A stretch of DNA of 30,740 nt from a virus, in IMG/VR virus record IMGVR_UViG_3300046482_000269, positions 1 to 30,740 of that record; one strand, given 5' to 3'. This document shows, in pieces, positions 21,059 through 28,958 of the stretch. Position 1 is the first letter of the stretch, and every line of letters begins with the position of its first letter. The notes below the pieces were generated by a model. It had not been told where the DNA came from, made no database searches, and saw only the letters and a program-made list of their open reading frames with translations. Position numbers and translations under genes: made by a program.

Positions 21059-21108
21059 GCACGGCAGCCAGTGAGGTGCTGGGATTCGGGCCGTCGCCCT
21101 AGCCGTGC
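21059..21108 (-). promoter_or_regulatory. folded leader element upstream of the HNH gene
   Basis: GCACGGC (21059-21065) pairs with GCCGTGC (21102-21108). Inside are AGC/GCT and GGGC/GCCC mini-stems, giving a three-way junction. It lies 33 bases before the HNH start on the minus strand and could be a translation control element. The inner stems are short, so the fold is less certain than the one at 28142. Confidence 0.35.
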
Positions 21109-21132
21109 CATCGGCAGTATAGCAGGTGCCTT

Positions 21133-21633
21133 ATGGCTACACTAATTATAGACCAAAAAGAGACGAAAACACAGTCAAAAGTAACCTATCAAGTTGAGAC
21201 CTGGGAACAGTATTATCCAGAGGTGTGGCCTTTGTGGCAAAGGCACTGGCTGGAAGTCGCGCTGTCGCATGCCCAGATCCCGCTTGACCCCGATGTGGAG
21301 CGCTATCAGGCGTTCGCGGATGCCGGCCAGCTCCACATTCTCAGCATGCGCGACGGCGGCAAACTGGTCGGGTATCACGTGACGATCTGCACTGGGCATT
21401 TGCACTACAAAAGCACGCTGCACGGCCTGGTTGATCTCTATTACCTGTTGCCCGCCTACCGCAAGGGCCGTGCTGGCATACGGCTCTTCCAGGAAGCGGA
21501 ACGGGCGCTGCGGGCGCGGGGCGTGGTGAAGCTCCAGACCGCGACGAAGCTGCACGCGCATCTGGATATGTCGCGCCTGCTGGCGTGGCTCGGCTATACC
21601 AACGTCGAGAAAGTGTATTCGAAGCTCCTCTAG
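21133..21633 (+). CDS. GNAT-family N-acetyltransferase
   Basis: The 166-residue protein has the GNAT fold order. Strand VGYHVTICTGHLH is followed by LVDLYYLLPAYRKGRAGIRLF (about 97-117), where R-K-G-R-A-G is the acetyl-CoA pyrophosphate-binding motif A (Q/R-x-x-G-x-G/A). A helix with AERALRARG and a C-terminal LGYTNVEKVYSKLL follow. GNATs of this type are found beside ejection protein genes in podoviruses. Their substrate is unknown. ATG 21133 follows GCAGGTG. Confidence 0.8.
   Translation: MATLIIDQKETKTQSKVTYQVETWEQYYPEVWPLWQRHWLEVALSHAQIPLDPDVERYQAFADAGQLHILSMRDGGKLVGYHVTICTGHLHYKSTLHGLVDLYYLLPAYRKGRAGIRLFQEAERALRARGVVKLQTATKLHAHLDMSRLLAWLGYTNVEKVYSKLL
21145..21150 (-). promoter_or_regulatory. 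TATAAT -10 element for the HNH gene
   Basis: The minus strand reads TATAATTAG here, as at the 1682-1690 promoter. No -35 at normal spacing is visible; a TTGACT lies 22 bp upstream. A transcript from here would begin near 21138 and include the folded leader. The element lies inside the beginning of the divergent GNAT gene. Confidence 0.35.
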
Positions 21634-21666
21634 GCCCTCTCGGGGCCGGAAAGGGAAGGGTGTCTC

Positions 21667-23196
21667 ATGGTGGCGATAGCAGGCGCAGCCGCTGCAGCCC
21701 TTGGCGCGGGCGGGTCGATCCTGGGCGGCATGGGCGCCCAGAGTGCCGCCACGAAAGCCCGTCGCAGCCAGGAAGAGCAGTTCCGGCAATCCATGGCGCA
21801 TCAGCGCTGGCTCGACCAGAACGCCTACAACCGCACGCAGCCGTGGATTGGCGCGGGGCAGGATGCCCTGACGAACCTGCGCAGCCAGGCGTGGTACAGC
21901 GAGAACGATCCGTCTCGCTGGTATCAGCGCGGCGGCGTCGATCCGAACGCCTATCGCTGGCAGTCCCTCCGCGGCGTGGACCCGAACCAGTACGGCTTTA
22001 CGGCCGGCCCCACCGTCGATCCGAGCCAGTACCGCTTCAACGCCGATCCGTACAGTTTCAACGCCGAGCAGTCCCGCTTCAACGCCGACCCGTATACGTA
22101 CACGCCCGGCGCGGTGCTCGACCCGAGCCGGTACCGCTACACGCCCACCGAGAGTGCGAGCCTGGGGCGCTTTGATTTTACGCCGCCAACCGTGACCGAT
22201 GATCCGGGCTACCAGTTTCGCTTACGCCAGGGGCAGCAGGCCCTGGATGCGAGTGCGGCGGCGCGGGGTGGCTTAACCTCGGGCGCGGCCATGCGGGCGC
22301 TGACGCGCTATGGGCAGGAACTCGGGAGTCAGGAGTACCAGGCCGCCTACGGCCGCTCGTGGCAGCAGCAGCAAGAAGCCTATGAGCGCTCTCGCCTGGC
22401 CAACATGACGCAGGAAGAGCGCCAGCGCTACGCCGACGTGACCGGGTACGGCCGGGCGCTCACCGCGAACCAGATGGCCGATGAACGCGCGAGGTCCGCC
22501 GCCGCCCAGAATTACGCGCAGCAATTTGGCGCCAACCAGTTTAACGCCAACCTCGGCCTGCAAGCGCAGCAGCAGAACTTTGCCCGGGACTATCAGGTGG
22601 CGAGTGACTATTACAATCGTCTGGTGCAGCAGCAGCAGACCGGCTTTACGCAGGGCCTGGCCACGAATGATCTGGCGTATCAGCGCGCCGTGGCGGCGAA
22701 CCAGCTCGCCGAAAGCCGCGGCCTGGCGGAGACGCAGCGCAACTGGCAGATGGACCTGGCGGCGAACCAGCTCGGGCAGGAACGCGCCTGGCAGGAGTAT
22801 CAAGCGGAACTCGCCCGGCGCCAGAACGTCTGGAACCAGTACGCCTCGCTGGCCGGGCTCGGGCAGGTGGGCATGGGGCAGGCGCAGCAGGCCGCCACGC
22901 AATCCGGGCAGACCATGGCGAACCTGTTTCAGGGCCTTGGCACGGCCCAGGGCACGGGGTTTATCAACCAGGCCAACGCCGCCAATCAAATGTATAGTGG
23001 CATTGCCGGGAGCGTCAATCAAGGCCTCCAGAACTACATGCTCTCGAACTATATGAACAATCTTCAGACGCAGCAGCAGGCCGGGCAGATGGGGTTCAAC
23101 GCCGCCGGGCAGCGGACCTCAGGACTCCTGCCGACGACCTGGCCTGCCTATACGCAGGGCGGGTACGGGGGCACGCAATATCCGGCCTTTGGTTAG
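21667..23196 (+). CDS. internal virion / ejection protein, Gln-Asn-Ala rich
   Basis: The 509-residue product starts with a Gly/Ala-rich hydrophobic segment (2-22). A tandem repeat region follows (about 90-165), with VDPNQY, VDPSQY, FNADPY and LDPSRY units that end in aromatic strands. The conserved block DPGYQFRLRQGQQALDASAAARGG (about 176-200), seen in many phage virion proteins, comes next, and then a long Gln/Asn-rich helical region. Position between the tail accessory genes and a transglycosylase-bearing protein matches P22 gp7/gp20/gp16-type ejection proteins. ATG 21667 follows AAGGG. Function as an injected or DNA-conduit protein is inferred. Confidence 0.7.
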   Translation: MVAIAGAAAAALGAGGSILGGMGAQSAATKARRSQEEQFRQSMAHQRWLDQNAYNRTQPWIGAGQDALTNLRSQAWYSENDPSRWYQRGGVDPNAYRWQSLRGVDPNQYGFTAGPTVDPSQYRFNADPYSFNAEQSRFNADPYTYTPGAVLDPSRYRYTPTESASLGRFDFTPPTVTDDPGYQFRLRQGQQALDASAAARGGLTSGAAMRALTRYGQELGSQEYQAAYGRSWQQQQEAYERSRLANMTQEERQRYADVTGYGRALTANQMADERARSAAAQNYAQQFGANQFNANLGLQAQQQNFARDYQVASDYYNRLVQQQQTGFTQGLATNDLAYQRAVAANQLAESRGLAETQRNWQMDLAANQLGQERAWQEYQAELARRQNVWNQYASLAGLGQVGMGQAQQAATQSGQTMANLFQGLGTAQGTGFINQANAANQMYSGIAGSVNQGLQNYMLSNYMNNLQTQQQAGQMGFNAAGQRTSGLLPTTWPAYTQGGYGGTQYPAFG

Positions 23197-23205
23197 GAGG
23201 ACGTG

Positions 23206-25557
23206 GTGGGCACCTTACCGCAACTGATTGGCTTCCAGCCGCCACAGACCAGCCTGGCGGACACGTACACGGCCATGGCCCGGCTGGCGGCCTATGACCA
23301 GAGCCGCCGGACGAGTGCCTTCGAGTTGGAGGAGAAGCGGCGCGTGCGGGACGAGGACGCGCTGTGGCGCCAGACCATTGCCGGGGCGATCGCGCCGCCG
23401 CAGACGGGCCCGGGCTTTGTCGCGGCCCAGCCTCAGGCGGCCGTACAGCCCCAGGCGCTTGCGCCCGCGCCCGGCCTGTCCCAGACGTCCTTCACGGGAC
23501 CCCAGGGCATGGCCCAGAACATCCCCACCAATCAGTGGTTTCCGGTCAACACGCAGACCGGCGCATGGGGCCAGCCGGGCGGGTTCACGGCCACCCAGCC
23601 TCCCGAGATCGCCGCCCTGGCGCCACCGGTGGATACCAGCCAACCGCCGCGCCAGGGCGGGGGCTTCACGCAGGCCCCCGTGGGCACCCCGCAGCCCCAG
23701 CCCGTGAGCCTGACCACCGCCCAGCCCCAGGCCCCTGCCCCCCAGCCGGGCTTCACCGCGCCGCAGCCCCAGAAACCGCTCAGTGCCAGCGTGCCGGGCC
23801 TGATGCCGATGCCCGACATGGCGAAGGTGCAGGAAGCGTTTCGGATCAACCCGGAAAAGACGTCGCAGTGGTACGGGACGTATTTGACGCAGCGCGGCAA
23901 GCAGCTCGATGAGGTGGACCGCAACAACAAGCTGGTCTATCAGTACACCAGTGCCATCCTGGAGAACCCCGAGTTCTACCGGCAGGCCCTGGAGCAGATG
24001 CGTGAGCAGGGTGTGCCGATCCCCAAGAACATGCCCACGACGTTCAACGCGGCCCTGGTGAAGTTCCACAACGATGTGAGCCGGCAGCGACTCGACCCGC
24101 TCCAGGAAGCCCAGCGCGAGAATCAGTTAGCCCTCGCGGCCCTCAATCGCGACAAGCTGCTCACGCAACAGCGCACGCGCGACATCCTTGGGACGGTGGG
24201 CGAGCAGATGCGGCAGCCGCCAGGGGGCGAGCGCGACGCAGGGAGCGGGACGCCCCTGGATACCCGTGCCCTGTCGCCGGCCTTTCTCAGCAAGAGTCAG
24301 CAGGTCGCGGATCGTCTCGAGATGCGGCACGATGACTTATTGCGCATCATGCACTTCGAGACCGGCGGGACGTTTGATCCAGGCGTGAAAAATCGGGCGG
24401 GCTCGGGCGCGACCGGCCTCATTCAGTTCATGCCGGACACGGCGAAACGCTTAGGAACGACATCCGAAGCCCTGGCCAAGATGACCCCCGAGCAGCAACT
24501 GGACTACGTAGAAAAGTATCTGAGCCAGTACAAGGGCCGGATCGGCACCCTGGACGATGCCTATATGGCGGTGCTCTATCCCGAGGCCATGGGCAAGGGC
24601 GGGGGCTATCGGCTCTTTACCAAAGAGGGCAATCCGACCGCGTACCGGCAAAATGCCGGCCTGGATCGGGAGGGCAAGGGCTACGTGACGGTAGCGGATG
24701 CGGTGGCGGCAGTGCAGCGCACGACCGGTGGCATGGATACGACCACTCGAGGGGAGGCGGGGGGGACGACCAGCACGGCGCGCGCCACGCCCGAGGTGCA
24801 ACGGCTCAACCAGGAGATTGCCAAACGGCAGCGCATAGTCGACGCGCTCAGTCTCGACCCTGAGATGAACACCGTCGCCGATAATCAGCAAAAAATCATC
24901 GACCGCCTGACGAAGGAACGCGACCAGTTGACCGAACCGCAGCGGGCCGGGACGCGGGTGACGGCGGAAGAACAGGCACGGTATCAGCAAAAGCAGCAGC
25001 AGCAGGCCGGGCCGATGCTGCCCGAGGACCGCCGCAAGCTTCTCACCGGGCTGCGGACGGATATTCGGGCGGAGCCGACGTTCAAGATCTATCAAGAAGT
25101 CCGGAACGGCTATCAGAACGTGCAGGTTGGTGCGCAGCGGGATTCCTCGGAGGGCGATCTGGCCCTCATCTATGGGCTGGCGAAAATCCTTGATCCAGGC
25201 AGCGTGGTGCGTGAGTCAGAATTTGCCACGGTCGCGGCGGCGCAGGGCAAACTCCAGCAGCTCCTCAATACGCCCCAACGGTTTTTTGAGGGGGACCGCC
25301 TGACGCCGGAGAACCGCAAGAAGCTCCTGAGTATGGCGCAGGAGTTGAAGAACCAAAAACTGAGCACCGCGGCACGCGAACTGCGCCAGGTCTATGAACC
25401 CCTGGCGCGCGAGGGCAACATCCAGTTCAGCCAGCTCCTGCCGCTGGAGGAGGAGACGCCAGCAGGGACATCCGCCCCCAGCCCTACGGGGACGACAGGA
25501 ACCACGGGCATCACCCCGACGGCCAAAGAAGATTTACTCAAGAAGCATACGAGGTAG
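23206..25557 (+). CDS. ejection protein with lytic transglycosylase domain
   Basis: The 783-residue protein has a helical N-terminus and a long Pro/Gln-rich linker (about 60-190, many QPQ and APQP units). A lysozyme-fold transglycosylase domain lies at about 365-510: LLRIMHFETGGTFDP with catalytic Glu at 385, then GSGATGLIQFMPDTAKRLG and DDAYMAVLYP. The C-terminal 250 residues are helical. Such proteins cut peptidoglycan locally during DNA entry. Start: TAGGAGG precedes two in-frame GTGs; 23206 has the better spacing (five bases) than 23203 (two). Confidence 0.82.
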   Translation: MGTLPQLIGFQPPQTSLADTYTAMARLAAYDQSRRTSAFELEEKRRVRDEDALWRQTIAGAIAPPQTGPGFVAAQPQAAVQPQALAPAPGLSQTSFTGPQGMAQNIPTNQWFPVNTQTGAWGQPGGFTATQPPEIAALAPPVDTSQPPRQGGGFTQAPVGTPQPQPVSLTTAQPQAPAPQPGFTAPQPQKPLSASVPGLMPMPDMAKVQEAFRINPEKTSQWYGTYLTQRGKQLDEVDRNNKLVYQYTSAILENPEFYRQALEQMREQGVPIPKNMPTTFNAALVKFHNDVSRQRLDPLQEAQRENQLALAALNRDKLLTQQRTRDILGTVGEQMRQPPGGERDAGSGTPLDTRALSPAFLSKSQQVADRLEMRHDDLLRIMHFETGGTFDPGVKNRAGSGATGLIQFMPDTAKRLGTTSEALAKMTPEQQLDYVEKYLSQYKGRIGTLDDAYMAVLYPEAMGKGGGYRLFTKEGNPTAYRQNAGLDREGKGYVTVADAVAAVQRTTGGMDTTTRGEAGGTTSTARATPEVQRLNQEIAKRQRIVDALSLDPEMNTVADNQQKIIDRLTKERDQLTEPQRAGTRVTAEEQARYQQKQQQQAGPMLPEDRRKLLTGLRTDIRAEPTFKIYQEVRNGYQNVQVGAQRDSSEGDLALIYGLAKILDPGSVVRESEFATVAAAQGKLQQLLNTPQRFFEGDRLTPENRKKLLSMAQELKNQKLSTAARELRQVYEPLAREGNIQFSQLLPLEEETPAGTSAPSPTGTTGTTGITPTAKEDLLKKHTR

Positions 25558-25560
25558 GCG

Positions 25561-27102
25561 ATGCCGATTGACCTTGAAGCGTTACGGGCGGACCCCGCCT
25601 TTCAGCAGCTGTCGCCAGCAGACCAGCAGGACGTGCTGGCGACGGCGCAGCAGCGGAATCACGCCGAGGGACAGGCCGTACCCGTTGAGCCAGCGGTGAC
25701 GGCCCAGACGCCCTCGCCTCTCCAGGCGCTCTGGGGGGCGGTACGTGGCGAGCAGCGCTTGCCTTTCCAGTCCGGGGCGCCAGCCGAAGGCGTGAACGTG
25801 GCCGACGTCGCCACGCAGCGCGTACGTGAAAGCCCCTTCGGGCACGTGGTAGGGGCAGCCGTCGAGCCGATGACACAGCCCGCATCGGTGGGTGAAGCGC
25901 TGGGAACCATCGTCACACCCTGGTGGGCCAAACCCGTCGGTGGGGCGCTCGGGGCAGCTGGCGGCGAAACCGTGCGGCAGTATCTGGCTGGCGAGCCGAT
26001 TGACGTGACGAAGATAGGCAAGGAAGCGGCCTGGAGTCTGGGGCCTGAAGTCGTCGAGTCGGCGGGGCGCGGCATCATCCGCCAGTTTGCCCGCAATTCT
26101 CCTGGTGGCCAGCGGCTGCGCTTCGAGCACGCGGCCGAGGAATCACGTCAGTTGCCGGAGAAGGTGTTTCAGCCCAAGCCCGCCGACGTCATTTCGGATG
26201 CCTTCGAGCAGGTCAGGGCGGCCAAAGTCGATGTGGATGTGGGCGATATCAGCCGCCATCTCTCGACGCTCTCGCCCGGCAAACAGGCTGATATCCTCAA
26301 TACGCTGGACGCGATTGACCGTACGCACAAAACCGGGGGACGCTACGGGCAACTCTATACCGATCTCATGCAGGGGACGGCTGGCGCGCGTGATATTGGT
26401 GCCTTACAGACGATGCGCAGTCATCTGCGGCAGGAAGCCGATCTGCTGGCGGACAAGTCCTCGGAAGCCTATCAGCTCATCAAGAACTTGCAGCGGGCTA
26501 TCGACGATACCATCGATAACGGCTTCGTCATGAATGCCTCAGCGGCAACGAGCCAGGCCACCCGCGATCTGCTGCATCAGGCACGCAAAGATTATGCGAA
26601 CCGGATGGCGGCGGATGATCTGGGCGATCTGATCGAAGGCAAGATCACCTCCAGCCCTGACCTGAAGAGTAATACGATTCAAATTCGCGCGCTCTATGAT
26701 GAGTTGCGTCGTGGCAAGAGCCAGGCCAGTCAGAGTATCAATCGCGCGCTCGATCTGACACCAGGCGCGCGTGACCGTTTTGAGAAAGAGGTGCACACCA
26801 TTGCCAGGTTGTATGAAAAGATTGAACTGCCGATGACGGACGTGGCTGGCTTCTCGCGCCTGCCTGTGGTGGCGGCCGCGCGCCAGGGTATCGGGCAGAT
26901 GCTGCTCACGGATCAAGGCCGCACATGGTTGAAGGACACGATCATTGAGGGGCGGGGGCGCTTGTCGCCAAATGCCGTCGCCGTGCTGGTCAATGCAGGA
27001 CGACGGGAGACGCGGCCTGAACTCACCGGCCGGCCGCGGCCCCAGGGGGCACAGGTGGAATCCTGGTGGGCTCCAGGGGGCTCTGCGCGCCTGACGGATT
27101 AG
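25561..27102 (+). CDS. large internal virion / ejection protein
   Basis: The 513-residue protein starts MPIDLEALRADPAFQQLSP, with a PADQQDVL helix familiar from ejection proteins. A small Gly/Ala-rich hydrophobic patch (about 119-140, VGGALGAAGGE) and long helical stretches follow (210-440). It has no enzyme motif. ATG 25561 follows GAGGTAGGCG, three bases after the previous stop. Order and character match the third ejection protein of P22-like phages (gp16 or gp20 role). Its TAG interlocks with the TAA of the convergent minus-strand membrane protein gene. Confidence 0.7.
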   Translation: MPIDLEALRADPAFQQLSPADQQDVLATAQQRNHAEGQAVPVEPAVTAQTPSPLQALWGAVRGEQRLPFQSGAPAEGVNVADVATQRVRESPFGHVVGAAVEPMTQPASVGEALGTIVTPWWAKPVGGALGAAGGETVRQYLAGEPIDVTKIGKEAAWSLGPEVVESAGRGIIRQFARNSPGGQRLRFEHAAEESRQLPEKVFQPKPADVISDAFEQVRAAKVDVDVGDISRHLSTLSPGKQADILNTLDAIDRTHKTGGRYGQLYTDLMQGTAGARDIGALQTMRSHLRQEADLLADKSSEAYQLIKNLQRAIDDTIDNGFVMNASAATSQATRDLLHQARKDYANRMAADDLGDLIEGKITSSPDLKSNTIQIRALYDELRRGKSQASQSINRALDLTPGARDRFEKEVHTIARLYEKIELPMTDVAGFSRLPVVAAARQGIGQMLLTDQGRTWLKDTIIEGRGRLSPNAVAVLVNAGRRETRPELTGRPRPQGAQVESWWAPGGSARLTD

Positions 27103-27347
27103 CGCAGCAGTGCCCAGGCCACGCACACGACCGGGCTCAGGGCCAGCCCCAGGGGGATGGTGTATTCAGGATAGAGCCAGCGCGCACACCAGTCGGCACA
27201 GCAGTGCAGCGCGCGGCTCAGGGCATCCAGGCCTAGGACGGCGGCGAGGAAGACCGCACCGCCAGCAAGGAGCAGGAGCCAGAACCCGACGACGCCCCAG
27301 AAGGTCAGGAGCGTCCAATAGAGCAGAGTCTCGAGTGTGGGCAGCAT
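27099..27347 (-). CDS. 82-aa membrane protein, last gene of antisense cassette
   Basis: The product has a long hydrophobic stretch (8-40, probably one hairpin or two short helices) and a second helix at 63-81, with a Cys-containing loop (C49, C50, C54). ATG 27347 follows TAGGAGGGG, in which TAG ends the upstream gene. The topology resembles small holins, but no endolysin is adjacent, so a lysis role is only a possibility. Confidence 0.65.
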   Translation of the reverse strand: MLPTLETLLYWTLLTFWGVVGFWLLLLAGGAVFLAAVLGLDALSRALHCCADWCARWLYPEYTIPLGLALSPVVCVAWALLR

Positions 27348-27356
27348 ACGCCCCTC

Positions 27357-27605
27357 CTAGCGTACCGGCAGGCGTTGCAGGACCTGCCAGGCCAGCGCGA
27401 GGACGGAGCCCAGCGTCAGGACATGGAGCGTCAGCATGACGCCTCCCATCCAGAGGACGAGACGCTCTAAGCCATTGATGCGTTCCGCAAGGGTGCCGAG
27501 TAAGGAGGTCGAGCCGGCAGCTTCAATCGCCGCGTGTCGGGCTTCGGCTTCAGGAGTGCCCCCAGCTTTGAGGGCATCGTACAATTCGATTTGCATGAGG
27601 GACAT
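27357..27605 (-). CDS. 82-aa protein with C-terminal membrane helix
   Basis: Residues 1-48 are helical with Ala/Glu-rich segments and LAERINGLERLV leading directly into a membrane helix (about 50-73). This suits a tail-anchored or coiled-coil-plus-TM protein. ATG 27605 has TAGGAGGACGG upstream; the TAG is the stop of the 27617 gene, and the junction copies the pattern of the other genes of the cassette. Confidence 0.65.
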   Translation of the reverse strand: MSLMQIELYDALKAGGTPEAEARHAAIEAAGSTSLLGTLAERINGLERLVLWMGGVMLTLHVLTLGSVLALAWQVLQRLPVR

Positions 27606-27616
27606 CGTCCGTCCTC

Positions 27617-27871
27617 CTAGCGCCCGTTATCGCGGCCGAGCAGGTCCTTGATGGCCGTGAGCGTGAGATCAATATGTTCGATGGTGCGCTGGAGTGCGTC
27701 CATGCGCTGCTGGTGCGCATCCATCCGCAGGTGATGCCGCTCGAGCATCTCGGCATAGGCGGTGAGCCAGTGCTGGTGCACGCCGAGGCGTTCCTTGTGG
27801 TCAATCAGCGTATCGGCGTGGAGCTGCATGGCACGCTGGAGGAGTTCCAGGGGGGTCGGTGTGGTGTCCAT
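27617..27871 (-). CDS. 84-aa soluble coiled-coil protein
   Basis: The protein is one long His/Gln/Leu-rich amphipathic helix (LLQRAMQLHADTLIDHKERL and on) with heptad spacing, ending HIDLTLTAIKDLLGRD. No membrane segment is present. ATG 27871 follows TAGGAGGACGCGCC. A longer open frame reaching 28204 is rejected because it shadows the next gene. A relic of a second copy of its 3-prime end lies at 4075-4146, so the gene belongs to a family once present twice. Confidence 0.7.
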   Translation of the reverse strand: MDTTPTPLELLQRAMQLHADTLIDHKERLGVHQHWLTAYAEMLERHHLRMDAHQQRMDALQRTIEHIDLTLTAIKDLLGRDNGR

Positions 27872-27882
27872 GGCGCGTCCTC

Positions 27883-28119
27883 CTAGCGCCCGCTGGGCAG
27901 GCGGCCCGGCATGGCATCGTGTTCCTGGAGGAAGCGCGTGTGGTCCGCTAAGGCCGTGTCGGCCATGATGATCAGTTTTTCGTGATGGCGCTCGCTCTGC
28001 TGCTGGCGTTTTTCGATGCCGTCGAGGACGACCAGGGCATGCGCCGTGACCAGGATAATCGCCAGGCCAAGCAGAATGTAGACAATGAGTTGGGCAAGAT
28101 CGAGTGGAGACAGTCGCAT
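27883..28119 (-). CDS. 78-aa membrane-anchored coiled-coil protein, first of antisense cassette
   Basis: An N-terminal membrane helix (about 9-32, LAQLIVYILLGLAIILV) is followed by a charged, Gln/Glu/His-rich helix (33-70). This is the layout of an inner-membrane spanin-like or other membrane-anchored coiled-coil protein. ATG 28119 has GGAGG five to six bases upstream; an ATG at 28131 precedes this site and is rejected. A sigma-70 promoter and a folded leader lie just upstream. Role unknown; lysis or superinfection exclusion would fit the architecture. Confidence 0.68.
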   Translation of the reverse strand: MRLSPLDLAQLIVYILLGLAIILVTAHALVVLDGIEKRQQQSERHHEKLIIMADTALADHTRFLQEHDAMPGRLPSGR

Positions 28120-28141
28120 CACAACCTCCATTCAGGTTGAG

Positions 28142-28200
28142 TGTTTGGGGCTTGATGCTGAATGGAGCACCGTGCGGGTAGCGAACCCGCGCCCCAAACA
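28142..28200 (-). promoter_or_regulatory. three-way-junction RNA leader of the antisense membrane cassette
   Basis: TGTTTGGGGC (28142-28151) pairs perfectly with GCCCCAAACA (28191-28200). Inside are TGCT/AGCA (28156-28159/28166-28169) and GCGGGT/ACCCGC (28174-28179/28185-28190), the last stacked directly on the outer stem. With the promoter at 28211-28239, transcription would begin at about 28204, so this fold would be the very 5-prime end of the cassette mRNA, 22 bases before the start codon. Confidence 0.6.
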
Positions 28201-28210
28201 ACATACTCTT

Positions 28211-28239
28211 AGTCTATCGTATCGACCGAGACAAGGCAA
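28211..28239 (-). promoter_or_regulatory. sigma-70-like promoter of the antisense membrane cassette
   Basis: On the minus strand TTGCCT (28234-28239) and TAGACT (28211-28216) are exactly 17 bp apart. It reads left into the four small genes 28119 to 27099. No other -35/-10 pair in the 28120-28262 gap is as good. Confidence 0.5.
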
Positions 28240-28262
28240 AACTTTAGCGCAAAGGGTCCAGT

Positions 28263-28949
28263 GTGGCGCCCAGTACCGACATCACCGTGGTGACGATCAT
28301 CCCCTGGCCGCTGTTCCAGAGCTTCGTGGATGGCCTGCCCAATATCGGCGGGAAGCTGTATGGCTATGTGCCTTCCACGAGCACTCCGAAGGTGACGTAT
28401 GCGGACCCCTGGCTCACGGTGCCCAATGCGCAGCCCGTGGTCATGGATGACCAGGGGTCCGCGACCGTATATCTGCGCGGGCTGTACGACCTGCGCCTCT
28501 ACGATGCCGAGGATGTCCTGCTCTGGAGTGTCGATGCGTACTCATTTGTGAGTAGTGCCCCACCCCCAGATCCGGGAGAGAAAATCGTGGGCTCTGCAGA
28601 TATCGACGTCACCCCCAGCCCCGGGACGGGCGTGATCAGTATTCCCTCCCTCGTCCCAGCAGGTTTTCGCTGTGAAGGCCTGACCTGGACGATCACCACA
28701 GCCTTTGGCACGTCTGGCGGTCTGACAGGCATCCTTCTGGGCGATGCCATTGCCAATGACCGCTGGGCGCACATTACGGATCTGAGCGCCGGGCAAAGCG
28801 GTGGACAGGTGTCGTTTCGCTCGGATACCACGCCGGTGGAGCCGATCCCATACGTGATTCTCGCGTCAGCCCTGGGCGGGAACTATGACGCCGTTGGTGG
28901 CCTGCACGTCACGGCGTACTTCTCCGCCCTCCCCGCCGACGTGCCATAG
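28263..28949 (+). CDS. tail fibre protein, phage N-terminal domain and shared beta domain
   Basis: The 228-residue product begins with the fibre/tailspike N-terminal pattern: FQSFVDGLPNIGGKLYGYVPS, TSTPKVTYADPW, PVVMDDQGSATVYLRGLYDLRLYD (about 18-83). The Pro-rich hinge APPPDPGEK is followed by a beta domain with GLTWTITTAF and GILLGDAIANDRW, shared with the collagen-like protein at 19046. GTG 28263 has AAAGGG six bases upstream. The N-terminal region probably attaches to the tail. Confidence 0.78.
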   Translation: MAPSTDITVVTIIPWPLFQSFVDGLPNIGGKLYGYVPSTSTPKVTYADPWLTVPNAQPVVMDDQGSATVYLRGLYDLRLYDAEDVLLWSVDAYSFVSSAPPPDPGEKIVGSADIDVTPSPGTGVISIPSLVPAGFRCEGLTWTITTAFGTSGGLTGILLGDAIANDRWAHITDLSAGQSGGQVSFRSDTTPVEPIPYVILASALGGNYDAVGGLHVTAYFSALPADVP

Positions 28950-28958
28950 GAGGACACG

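Noticed and set aside
21059-21110. GCACGGC...GCCGTGC followed by CA as a tRNA acceptor stem
   Set aside because: Only 36 bases lie between the arms, too few for D, anticodon and T arms.
28163-28240. T-arm-like GGGTTCGCTACCC and a following CCA on the minus strand, possible tRNA or att remnant
   Set aside because: The T-loop lacks the conserved A58, no 5-prime acceptor strand complements the 3-prime end, and the bases pair better in the larger leader structure. No integrase is present to support an attachment site.
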